Shown here: in pieces, positions 1-5,776 of the stretch | Position numbering within the stretch: the stretch's first letter is position 1 | Layout of the letters: each line of letters starts with the position of its first letter | Source of the DNA: Actinomycetes bacterium | GTDB taxonomy: Bacteria > Actinomycetota > Actinomycetes > Propionibacteriales > Propionibacteriaceae | NCBI GenBank assembly: GCA_023393755.1 | Contig: JAEXCA010000237.1 | Location: forward strand, 1 to 11,857 | DNA: 11,857 nt | Direction of reading: 5' to 3' | The notes under the pieces: model-generated | What the model was told of the DNA's origin: nothing | Databases searched by the model: none | Seen by the model: the letters and a program-made list of their open reading frames with translations, nothing else | Position numbers and translations under genes: made by a program

Positions 1-162
1 CTTCCCGAACCAGCGCGCCAACGCCGGTCCTGATCAGAGCTATCTGGACTTCAGATCATCCCCGGGAAGGTACGCCTACTCCACGCCACCCCGCCGAGGA
101 CCGATCCACAGGTTCTGATCATTGCTCATCCCCTGGGCGGGCTACGGGATCGACATTTCCCC

Positions 163-181
163 TTGGGCTAGCCTTTTAACA
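163..181. promoter_or_regulatory. Candidate DtxR/IdeR iron-box half site upstream of the siderophore-interacting protein gene
   Basis: Aligned with the 19-bp DtxR/IdeR consensus (TWAGGTTAGSCTAACCTWA), this site matches at 10 of the first 12 positions (TTGGGCTAGCCT) but poorly in the right arm, about 12 of 19 overall. The core GGCTAGCC is a perfect 8-bp palindrome. It lies about 65 bp before the start of a ferric-siderophore reductase-type gene, a class often repressed by iron-loaded DtxR/IdeR in actinobacteria. The match is imperfect, so regulation by iron is an inference. Confidence 0.35.
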
Positions 182-246
182 TCTGCATCAGTTGGTGGGT
201 CGCCCCTGATCCGCTGACCACAGGCCGGCTCGGGAACAGGGAATCA

Positions 247-1044
247 ATGTACGGAATCGTCAAACGGACGCACTGGCTGACTCCGGGTCTGGTGCGGATC
301 ACGTTGGGCGACGGCGATCTTGAGGGCTTCGTCATGATTCCTGAGACCGATGCCTACATCAACATTGCGATCCCTCCAGCCGGTGCACCGTATGACTCGA
401 TCTTCGACCCGGCCGAGGTCAGGCAGGTCAGCGACAAAAGTCAGTGGCCCGCCCGGCGGCGCTACACGGTGCGCGCCTGGCGTCCCGAACCAAAGGAACT
501 GGACATCGACTTCGTCGTGCACGGCGACTCCGGGATCGCCGGCCCGTGGGCGGCCAACGCCAAACCCGGCGACGCGCTGGTCTTCACCGGTCCCGGCGGC
601 GGCTATCGTCCCGATCCGGACGCCGACTGGCATCTCATGATCGGCGACGAGTCGGCCCTGCCGGCGATTGCAGCCTCCCTCGAAGCGCTTCCGGAAGGCG
701 CGCGGGCGATCGTCCGGCTGCTCTGCGACGGCTCCGACCACGAGGTCGAACTCGCCGGAGCACCGGTCCACGACGTCCGATGGCTCCATCGCACAGGGGC
801 ACCGGACGACGCCGAACTGCTACTCAGGGCCACCCAGGACATCGAGTTCCCGGCGGGCCGCCCGCACGCCTTCGTCCACGGCGAGGCCGAGGAGATCCGT
901 GGCATCCGGCGACACCTGCTCAGCGAACGCGGGCTGACGCGTGCGGACATGTCCTGCTCGCCCTACTGGCGGCGCCACATGACCGACGAAGCATGGCGCA
1001 CCATCAAACGCGACTTCGTCGCCGCGATGGAAGCAGACGCCTGA
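247..1044 (+). CDS. Siderophore-interacting protein (SIP family, FAD-dependent ferric-siderophore reductase)
   Basis: The 265-aa product is a cytoplasmic flavoprotein of the ViuB/SIP family, which takes electrons from NAD(P)H or ferredoxin to reduce Fe(III)-siderophores and release iron. The N-terminal FAD-binding beta-barrel carries the RRYTVR motif at residues 71-76, followed by FVVHGDSGIAGPWA at 89-102. The C-terminal SIP domain shows GDESALPAI at 133-141, HGEAEEIRGIRRHL at 211-224 and YWRRHMTDEAW at 240-250. Length and layout are normal for the family. The ATG is preceded by an AGGGA Shine-Dalgarno-like run. There is no siderophore synthesis or ABC transport gene nearby, so it appears to act as a single gene. 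It converges with the toxin-like gene, the two stops lying 28 bp apart. Substrate specificity cannot be read from the sequence. Confidence 0.93.
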   Translation: MYGIVKRTHWLTPGLVRITLGDGDLEGFVMIPETDAYINIAIPPAGAPYDSIFDPAEVRQVSDKSQWPARRRYTVRAWRPEPKELDIDFVVHGDSGIAGPWAANAKPGDALVFTGPGGGYRPDPDADWHLMIGDESALPAIAASLEALPEGARAIVRLLCDGSDHEVELAGAPVHDVRWLHRTGAPDDAELLLRATQDIEFPAGRPHAFVHGEAEEIRGIRRHLLSERGLTRADMSCSPYWRRHMTDEAWRTIKRDFVAAMEADA

Positions 1045-1072
1045 CCCGCGGCGACTTGAGCTGGCCGGGTGA

Positions 1073-1441
1073 CTACCGTAGCGGCAGTCGGCGAACCCGG
1101 ATCCGTTCCCGATTCAGCGAGACGATCGCGCCAGCTTCGAGATGTTCGGTGATCACGTCGAGGTTGGCGAGCAGTACTGCGGCAACTTCGGACGCCGTCA
1201 CGGCATTCGGAATGCGCAGCAGGATCACGGACGGCGACGAGACGGCCTGATGTGCAAGCAGGTTCGCAAAGTCGGAATCCTGCGAGACCACCACCAGGCC
1301 CTCTTGTCGCGCATACCCGAGGATGGCCTCGTCGGACGCATCGTGTAGGTCGATGTCACGCACGTGCACCGACTCGACTCCCGCTTGACTGAGCCTGTCC
1401 CCAACATTCGGCGACAGATTCTGGTCAAGCAGCAGCTTCAT
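1073..1441 (-). CDS. DUF5615 PIN-like protein, probable toxin of a DUF433/DUF5615 pair
   Basis: The 122-aa protein begins MKLLLDQNLSP, the signature of the DUF5615/Mut7-C-like branch of the PIN-nuclease superfamily. Acidic residues that could form the metal site are D6, D37 or E38, D55 and D57 (in VSQDSDF, residues 52-58). In studied relatives such as the mycobacterial VapC45-like proteins, this fold is the toxin (putative RNase) half of a toxin-antitoxin unit. Its ATG overlaps the TGA of the upstream DUF433 gene by 4 bp (ATGA), so translation is coupled and the antitoxin comes first. Codon use is less extreme in third-position G/C than in the glp or UGPase genes, which fits acquisition. RNase activity and target are not shown by sequence alone. 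Confidence 0.85.
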   Translation of the reverse strand: MKLLLDQNLSPNVGDRLSQAGVESVHVRDIDLHDASDEAILGYARQEGLVVVSQDSDFANLLAHQAVSSPSVILLRIPNAVTASEVAAVLLANLDVITEHLEAGAIVSLNRERIRVRRLPLR

Positions 1442-1668
1442 GCGGTGTGCGAGAGCGGCAGGTAGGTCTCAGAGTCCAAAGCGGCCGCAGCATACTCCAG
1501 AGCCGCCCGGATGTCCGCCAGCTCGAGATCAGGATGCTCGGTCAGGATCTGCTCGTTCGACATGCCGTTGGCAACCATTCGGACAATCGTCTTGACCGGG
1601 AAACGTAGCCCGCGAATCGTTGGCTGACCACCCATCACTGTCGGGTCGGCGGTGATTCTGTCGAACAT
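1438..1668 (-). CDS. DUF433 protein, probable antitoxin (VapB45-like)
   Basis: This small protein (76 aa from the chosen ATG) belongs to DUF433, seen in the PTVMGGQPTIRGLRFPV motif at residues 9-25 and the helical region after it. DUF433 proteins carry a compact helix-turn-helix-like fold and are commonly paired with DUF5615 toxins as antitoxins and autoregulators. An upstream in-frame GTG at 1674 is possible. I prefer the ATG at 1668 because a GGGAGG Shine-Dalgarno sequence lies 5 nt before it, whereas that run would abut the GTG. The gene starts about 37 nt downstream of the 3' end of tRNA-Ala on the same strand, so it may be partly expressed by read-through from the tRNA promoter. It overlaps the toxin-like gene by 4 bp. 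Confidence 0.82.
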   Translation of the reverse strand: MFDRITADPTVMGGQPTIRGLRFPVKTIVRMVANGMSNEQILTEHPDLELADIRAALEYAAAALDSETYLPLSHTA

Positions 1669-1705
1669 GGCCACCTCCCAGCCGCGACGCGATGCATCCG
1701 TTGGG

Positions 1706-1778
1706 TGGAGCTAAGGGGATTCGAACCCCTGACCTTCTCATTGCGAACGAGACGCGCTACCAACTGCGCCATAGCCCC
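1706..1778 (-). tRNA. tRNA-Ala, anticodon CGC
   Basis: The minus strand folds into a full 73-nt cloverleaf. The acceptor stem is GGGGCTA / TAGCTCC with the G3:U70 wobble pair that is the alanine identity element, and A73 is the discriminator. The D stem is GCGC/GCGC with the AGTTGGTA loop. The anticodon stem TCTCG/TGAGA closes with a G-U pair and a TTCGCAA loop, so the anticodon is CGC, reading GCG. The T stem is AGGGG/CCCCT with TTCGAAT in the loop. CCA is not encoded, as A73 is followed by CCCA. A TACTCT -10-like hexamer lies about 22 nt before the mature 5' end. Confidence 0.97.
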
Positions 1779-1791
1779 AGGTGCCTTGCGG

Positions 1792-1818
1792 CGGCGTCCA
1801 GAGTAGCACCGGACGCCG
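1792..1818 (-). terminator. GC-rich stem-loop after the GlpR/SepX-like gene, overlapping the tRNA-Ala promoter
   Basis: A perfect 8-bp stem (CGGCGTCC / GGACGCCG) closes an 11-nt loop, starting 9 bp past the stop of the GlpR/SepX-like gene. There is no U-tract, which is common for actinobacterial terminators. The loop contains the minus-strand hexamer TACTCT (1800-1805), well placed as the -10 of the tRNA-Ala promoter. The structure may therefore end one transcript where the next begins. The terminator role is inferred from position and stem strength. Confidence 0.5.
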
Positions 1819-1826
1819 GGAGGAGG

Positions 1827-2555
1827 CTAACCGGCGTCGCGCTTGCCCTCCACCTCGGTGGTGAGTTCGTCAGCGGGGGTTTCGGCGACCACCGGGGTGG
1901 GCGGCATCGGCGCGGAGAGGTCGATGGTGCGGACGGTTCGCGGCGCCAGCGGGGTGGACACGTAGGTCGGACGGGTGATCGGGACCGGATCCCACAGTGA
2001 GCCCAGGCCGGCCACCGGAACGCTCAACTCGACGGAGTGCTCGTGGCTGCTGACGTCCTGGTCGGTGAGCGCCAGCGCCACCGTCTCCTCGTCGAAGGTC
2101 TGCTTGATCCGTTCCGCCCGCCGGCCCAGATCAGCCCGCATCGCCCGGACGCTGAACCGCGCCACGACCAGGAAGGCGACCAGCAGGCCCGCCGGAATGG
2201 CGGCACCCCACCAGGCGCCGATGCCGAAGTAAGCCAGCACCGCCACGCCCAACTGCACCAGCAGCAGGAAGATCAGCACCCGCCGCCGCCGCTGGGCGGC
2301 CTGCTCGTCGATCATCCGCAACTCGCGCAACTGTGCCCGGCGGGTGAGCGGGGTCGACACCTCGGCGACGCCCTCGTCCGCCTGGGCGAGCGACTCACCG
2401 GTACGGACGATGGTGACCGCCGACGGCGTGAAGGGGATCTCCACCTCACCCTCCTCGGCGTCGCCGCGGTGGTGCAGGTAGTAGGGGATCAGGTAGACCA
2501 GCCAGAACGCCGCGATCATCGCGAAGATCACACCGGTCACACCCACACCCCGCAC
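1827..2555 (-). CDS. glpR: GlpR/SepX-family membrane protein (divisome/polar-growth associated)
   Basis: The 242-aa protein has a hydrophobic N-terminal segment (about residues 5-27, with WLVYLIPYYL), a charged stretch of about 65 residues, an Arg-rich patch (89-92), two adjacent membrane segments (about 93-113 and 115-134) and a cytosolic-looking tail. The tail contains WDPVPITRPTYVS and APRTVRTIDLS (189-214), which I recognise from the actinobacterial SepX/GlpR family. GlpR is the membrane partner of the MoeA-like protein Glp in Corynebacterium cell division, and SepX is needed for stable septa in Streptomyces. Position supports this, because a glp-like gene and rimJ lie upstream on the same strand, as in mycobacteria. 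The start is uncertain. GTG codons occur at 2555, 2546 and 2540, and a TACGGT -10-like hexamer (2554-2559) would suit a leaderless start at 2546. Function is assigned by family and locus. Confidence 0.78.
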   Translation of the reverse strand: MRGVGVTGVIFAMIAAFWLVYLIPYYLHHRGDAEEGEVEIPFTPSAVTIVRTGESLAQADEGVAEVSTPLTRRAQLRELRMIDEQAAQRRRRVLIFLLLVQLGVAVLAYFGIGAWWGAAIPAGLLVAFLVVARFSVRAMRADLGRRAERIKQTFDEETVALALTDQDVSSHEHSVELSVPVAGLGSLWDPVPITRPTYVSTPLAPRTVRTIDLSAPMPPTPVVAETPADELTTEVEGKRDAG

Positions 2556-2639
2556 CGTACGGGGCCGCGATGGCCAGCCGCGCGACCCCGGGCGGAGTGT
2601 CGGAGAATCACCCCACAGGTTGGCGATCGGGAGGCCCGT

Positions 2640-2797
2640 CCGCCGATCTTGTCGATGTCAGCGGCGTCGGAGTCGCGGGCGCGAGCCGGACCGCCGATCT
2701 GGCGGTTCTCAGGGCTGAATCCGCCGCCACAACGACATCCTCTGCGGTCGCGTGCGGGAGGCGGTTCCATTCCTGCTGGGAACCACAAGATCGGCGG
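2640..2797. repeat. 158-bp element bounded by 13-bp perfect inverted repeats (possible MITE or dispersed repeat)
   Basis: The gap between rimJ and glpR is almost filled by a structured element. CCGCCGATCTTGT (2640-2652) is repeated exactly in inverted form at 2785-2797. The core CCGCCGATCT occurs again at 2691-2700, where CCGCC-GATCT-GGCGG forms a small hairpin (2691-2705). A further hairpin pairs GGTTCC (2763-2768) with GGAACC (2779-2784). No protein-like reading frame explains these arms, and I see no clear target-site duplication. It could be a mobilised miniature element, a repetitive extragenic element, or a processing or termination region between the two genes. Copy number elsewhere in the genome is unknown. 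Confidence 0.55.
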
Positions 2798-2850
2798 CCG
2801 GCCCGGGACGCGCGCGAGATCACCGGGCGAAGCGGGGTCGAACGGTTGCC

Positions 2851-3465
2851 TCAAGCGGTCCGACGCAGGTAGCGGTTCAGCACGCCTTCGGGCACTTCCT
2901 CGCTGTGCAGCGCGAACATGTCGTGATCCCGCCAGGCACCGTCGACGTGCATGTAGGCCGGCCGGCGGCCTTCGTAGCGGAAGCCGAGCTTGCGGACCAC
3001 CGCCAGGCTGTTGGTGTTCTCCGGCCGGATGGCGATCTCGATCCGGTGCAGCCGGAGGCTGGCGAAGCAGTAGTCACAGGCCATTGCCACCGCGGTCGGG
3101 ATGATCCCGCGGCCGGCCCACGCCGGGTCGATCCAGTAGCCGATCTGTGCCCAGGAGGCCGACCCGTGGGTGATGCCACCCACCGTCACCTGGCCGACGA
3201 ACCGCGGCTTTCCCCCCTCGGGGGTGTACTCCACCGCCCAGGGCAGCATCGTCCCCTGTCGCGCCCGGGCGCGGGAGCGTCGCATCAGGGTGGTGAAGCT
3301 GATCGACTCCTCCAGCGACTCCGGCGGACGGCTGGAATCCCAGGGACGAAACCACGCCTCGCCCCGCTGCCTGATCTCCGACCAGGCCCGCTCGTCGCGG
3401 GCCCGCACCGGACGCAATCGCACCGCTTCGTGCCGCAGGGTGACCGGCCAGTGGCCGAGGGCCAT
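2851..3465 (-). CDS. rimJ: RimJ/RimL-type GNAT N-acetyltransferase
   Basis: The 204-aa cytoplasmic protein belongs to the GCN5-related N-acetyltransferase superfamily, RimJ-like branch, which transfers acetyl from acetyl-CoA to protein N-termini. In E. coli RimJ acts on ribosomal protein S5. The N-terminal RLRPVRARDERAW (16-28) is a common GNAT opening. The acetyl-CoA pyrophosphate loop is in IGYWIDPAWAGRGI (108-121), and the C-terminal half has IAIRPENTNSLAVVRKLGF (144-162). The ATG follows the glp stop codon by only 2 bp and lacks its own promoter, so it is co-translated with glp. This neighbourhood (moeA1-rimJ-membrane protein) is conserved in mycobacteria. Whether its substrate is ribosomal or part of the division apparatus is unknown; the coupling to glp makes the latter worth considering. 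Confidence 0.88.
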   Translation of the reverse strand: MALGHWPVTLRHEAVRLRPVRARDERAWSEIRQRGEAWFRPWDSSRPPESLEESISFTTLMRRSRARARQGTMLPWAVEYTPEGGKPRFVGQVTVGGITHGSASWAQIGYWIDPAWAGRGIIPTAVAMACDYCFASLRLHRIEIAIRPENTNSLAVVRKLGFRYEGRRPAYMHVDGAWRDHDMFALHSEEVPEGVLNRYLRRTA

Positions 3466-3467
3466 CG

Positions 3468-4745
3468 CTACCCCCGCAGCCGCCAGGTGGCGACGTCGCT
3501 GTGCGCGACCACCTCCCCCACCCCGGGAGGCAGCACGATCAGGGTGTCCGCGGCGACCAGTTCCACCGGTCCCGGCCCGCCGGCCGGCTCGACCCCGCGA
3601 TCACCGGACCGGGCGAGGACGAAGCTGGTCACCTCCGGGTCGGCCGACAGCGCTCGGGTGACCGGCGCGATCACCGGCTCGTGGTCGGCGGCGGTCACGC
3701 CGGCGAGCTTGCGGATCACCGGACGGGCGAACACCTGGTAGCTGATGAAGGCCGCGGCGCTGTCCCGCGGCAGCACCAGCAACGGCACCCGCTCGCTCCC
3801 GACGGCCGCGTACAGGCTGGGACCGGCCGGCTCCATCGCCACCGGGGTGGCGTCCACCGTGCCCAGTTCGCCCAGTACGCCCGCCAGTTCCGCGGACGGA
3901 TGCGCGACCAGCAGGATCAGGTCGGCCCGCAGCAACTGGTCGGCGAGCGTCCGGCGCAACTCAGCGGGCTTGCCCGGCAGGATGCCGATCGGGAACACCT
4001 GGGCGCCGTCGGCCCGCGCCGCGGCGGAGATCAGCGGAGTACCGGCGTCGTAGGCCTGGTTCAGCCGCTCCAGCGGCAGGCCCGGCTCGACCAGGTCGGC
4101 ACCCAGGCTGGCCACCACCACCCGCGGCTTCGGCCGGGCCAGCACCTTGTCCAGGCCCACCTCGGCCAGCAGCCCGATCGCCCGGGCGTCCATCACCGTA
4201 CCGCTCTCCAGCAGCAGGTCGCCGTCGGAGACCCGGGCGCCCGCAGGCTCCAGGCCGGACTGGAAGGTGACCTCGGCGGTGAACTGGGCCTCCTCCGCCA
4301 GTTCGGTGGCCTCCTCCAGTGGCACCACGGCATCGCAGCCGTCGGGCAGCGGCGCGCCGGCCGCGACCTTCACCACGGTGCCCGGCATCAGCGGTGCGCC
4401 GCGGTAGCCGCCGGCGTCGATCTCGCCGACCACCGGCAGGCGGACGGGATGGTGCGGCGTGGCACCGACCAGGTTCGAGCCGCGCACCGCCCAGCCGGCC
4501 ACCTTCGCGGTCGCGCAGACCGGCAGATCGAGGTCGGAGTTGATCGACTCGCACAGCGTGAGCCCCACCGCGTCCAGCAGTCCGATGCCGAAGGGACGCA
4601 GGCTGCTCACCGACGAGAGCAGGCGGTCGCGATGGTCGTCCACGGTGCGCGGTTCGCCGCCGACCTCCGCCGGGGAGGTGGGCTCGGGGAGGGAAGCGGG
4701 CCGCGCGGTGGCGGGATCCGACTTGGAGCGTCCGAACAAGGCCAT
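3468..4745 (-). CDS. glp: Glp: MoeA/gephyrin-like division protein lacking canonical MoeA catalytic residues
   Basis: The 425-aa protein has the MoeA fold in normal order: an N-terminal helix region (about 38-75), GAPLPDGCDAVVPLEEA (130-146), RVSDGDLLLESGTV (171-184), a MogA-like domain (about 206-345), and a C-terminal beta domain to 425. Key MoeA motifs are altered. NSAMDGYAV is ATAKVAGWAV here (78-87), which loses the catalytic Asp (A83). The SGGxSxGD loop is HPSAELAGV (282-290). The LPGNP motif is LPRDS (325-329). These changes argue against molybdenum insertion and fit Glp, the corynebacterial paralogue that binds FtsZ and the membrane protein GlpR. The ATG at 4745 is chosen because upstream codons overlap the divergent cyclo-ligase gene and a -10-like TATCGT ends 6 nt before it. 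The next gene, rimJ, is 2 bp downstream. Confidence 0.82.
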   Translation of the reverse strand: MALFGRSKSDPATARPASLPEPTSPAEVGGEPRTVDDHRDRLLSSVSSLRPFGIGLLDAVGLTLCESINSDLDLPVCATAKVAGWAVRGSNLVGATPHHPVRLPVVGEIDAGGYRGAPLMPGTVVKVAAGAPLPDGCDAVVPLEEATELAEEAQFTAEVTFQSGLEPAGARVSDGDLLLESGTVMDARAIGLLAEVGLDKVLARPKPRVVVASLGADLVEPGLPLERLNQAYDAGTPLISAAARADGAQVFPIGILPGKPAELRRTLADQLLRADLILLVAHPSAELAGVLGELGTVDATPVAMEPAGPSLYAAVGSERVPLLVLPRDSAAAFISYQVFARPVIRKLAGVTAADHEPVIAPVTRALSADPEVTSFVLARSGDRGVEPAGGPGPVELVAADTLIVLPPGVGEVVAHSDVATWRLRG

Positions 4746-4762
4746 GCGCTTACGATAGGTCA
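4746..4762. promoter_or_regulatory. 17-bp divergent promoter with one shared -10 element; both transcripts probably leaderless
   Basis: Only 17 bp separate the ATG codons of glp (-) and the cyclo-ligase gene (+). The near-palindrome TACGATA (4751-4757) reads TACGAT on the plus strand and TATCGT on the minus strand. Each hexamer lies exactly 6 nt before its own ATG, the spacing expected when transcription starts on the first base of the start codon. Neither direction has room for a Shine-Dalgarno sequence, and I see no good -35 hexamer for either. The geometry matches symmetrical bidirectional bacterial promoters. Confidence 0.65.
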
Positions 4763-5347
4763 ATGACCGGCGAGCCCCGCGGACCCCGCGCCGACGCGGG
4801 CGGGAGAGCCGCCAAGGACGCCCTCCGCCAGCGGCTGCGAGCGCGTCGCGCCGCCGGCGGGCTACCGCAGGGCGACCGCACCCCACGCGCCCTCGGCCTG
4901 TCGGCCGACCGGACGGCGGTAGCCGTCTACGCCTCGGTGGCCGACGAACCGGACAGCTGGGAGTTGATCGACGGGCTGGCCGCCCGCGGCGTCCGGGTGC
5001 TGCTTCCGGTGCTGGGACCCGAGCCCGACTGGGCCTGGTATGCCGGACGCGACCGGCTGACGCCCTCCTGGCGCGGCATCCTGCAGCCGTCCGGGGAGCC
5101 GCTGGGCGCCGACGCGCTGCGGCAGGCGGAATGGATCTGGGTACCGGGCCTGGCCGCCACCGTCCACGGGGACCGGCTGGGGACGGGCGGAGGCTGGTAC
5201 GACCGCGCCCTGGCCCACGCCGGCGCGGGGGTGCCGGTCGGGGTGCTGCTGTTCGACGGCGAGGTGCTGGAGACCCTGCCCACCGAGCCGTGGGATCGCC
5301 GGGTCGACTGGATCCTGACCTCGTCGCTCACCCTGCGCGCGGAATAG
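4763..5347 (+). CDS. 5-formyltetrahydrofolate cyclo-ligase (5,10-methenyl-THF synthetase)
   Basis: The 194-aa enzyme converts 5-formyl-THF and ATP to 5,10-methenyl-THF, salvaging the folate stored as folinate. Family marks are the N-terminal AAKDALRQRLRARR helix (16-29) with the ATP-contacting Lys/Arg residues, AVYASVADEPDSWELI (54-69), LLPV (80-83), and the C-terminal nucleotide/folate loop GDRLGTGGGWYDRAL (136-150). Length is typical for the family (ygfA/MTHFS). The start has no Shine-Dalgarno sequence, but TACGAT ends 6 nt before the ATG, suggesting a leaderless mRNA. It diverges from glp. The fmdB-like gene follows after 77 bp, as in mycobacteria, where a bacterial-type galU usually lies between this gene and moeA1/glp; here it does not. 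Confidence 0.92.
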   Translation: MTGEPRGPRADAGGRAAKDALRQRLRARRAAGGLPQGDRTPRALGLSADRTAVAVYASVADEPDSWELIDGLAARGVRVLLPVLGPEPDWAWYAGRDRLTPSWRGILQPSGEPLGADALRQAEWIWVPGLAATVHGDRLGTGGGWYDRALAHAGAGVPVGVLLFDGEVLETLPTEPWDRRVDWILTSSLTLRAE

Positions 5348-5424
5348 GCCGGACCGATGCCGGGTTGGGTCAGGTGATCCCGTAAGATGCGCGGTGGTCA
5401 ACCCCTTGCCATAGGAAGAACGCC

Positions 5425-5727
5425 ATGCCCACCTATCAGTACCGCTGCACCGAGTGCGCCACCGAACTGGAAGCTGTGCAGAAGTTCACCGATCCCCCGC
5501 TGACCGACTGCCCGCAGTGCCAGGGCGACCTGCGGAAGGTGTACAGCGCCGTCGGCGTGGTGTTCAAGGGCTCGGGTTTCTACGCCACCGACAACCGGTC
5601 CAAGGGCAAGGCGAACGCCGCCAAGCCGAGTGAGGGCGCCGGCAAGACCGAATCCGCCGGCACCGGCGACTCGAAGCCGGCCAAGCCGGAGAAGACCGCG
5701 TCCACAACCACCTCCACCGCCGCCTGA
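5425..5727 (+). CDS. FmdB-family zinc-ribbon protein (Ruc-like, with disordered tail)
   Basis: This 100-aa protein opens with the FmdB zinc ribbon MPTYQYRCTEC. Cys8, Cys11, Cys29 and Cys32 form two CxxC knuckles expected to bind one zinc. The first 57 residues are ordered (KVYSAVGVVFKGSGFYATD, 38-56). The remaining 43 are rich in Lys, Ala, Ser, Thr, Pro and Gly and should be disordered. The M. tuberculosis homologue Rv0991c (Ruc) has the same plan and acts as a redox-regulated chaperone whose zinc-binding cysteines sense oxidation. That role is a reasonable inference here, and older transcription-regulator annotations of FmdB are weaker. An AGGAAG ribosome site lies 6 nt before the ATG, and a TAAGAT -10-like hexamer at 5383-5388 could drive the gene with a leader of about 30 nt. 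Confidence 0.88.
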   Translation: MPTYQYRCTECATELEAVQKFTDPPLTDCPQCQGDLRKVYSAVGVVFKGSGFYATDNRSKGKANAAKPSEGAGKTESAGTGDSKPAKPEKTASTTTSTAA

Positions 5728-5776
5728 GGCTGTGGACAACTGACCCACCCGACGCCCGCCGGCCAAGACTGCGGGC

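Noticed and set aside
1..246. Possible end of an upstream gene at the left edge
   Set aside because: All three plus-strand frames hit stops (for example at 31-33 and 112-114) and the short peptides have no recognisable character; apart from the iron-box-like site I see nothing firm here.
2537..2854. 105-codon open frame on the minus strand covering the rimJ-glpR gap
   Set aside because: It lies across the inverted-repeat element, and its translated repeats simply follow the DNA palindromes, so it looks like a spurious frame through a repeat.
2037..3104. 355-codon open frame on the plus strand
   Set aside because: It crosses glpR, the inverted-repeat element and rimJ antisense; its composition is biased and no start signal is seen.
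3468..4745. Molybdenum-cofactor biosynthesis role for the MoeA-like gene
   Set aside because: Key catalytic and metal-loop motifs are replaced and no other moa/moe/mog gene is present; the neighbours fit a Glp division protein better.
3501..4766. 421-codon open frame on the plus strand
   Set aside because: It is the antisense shadow of glp and gives a His/Gln/Arg/Gly-rich product without domain character.
4746..4886. N-terminal extension of glp into the cyclo-ligase gene
   Set aside because: It is Arg/Ala-rich, antisense to real coding sequence, and upstream of a well-placed -10 box.
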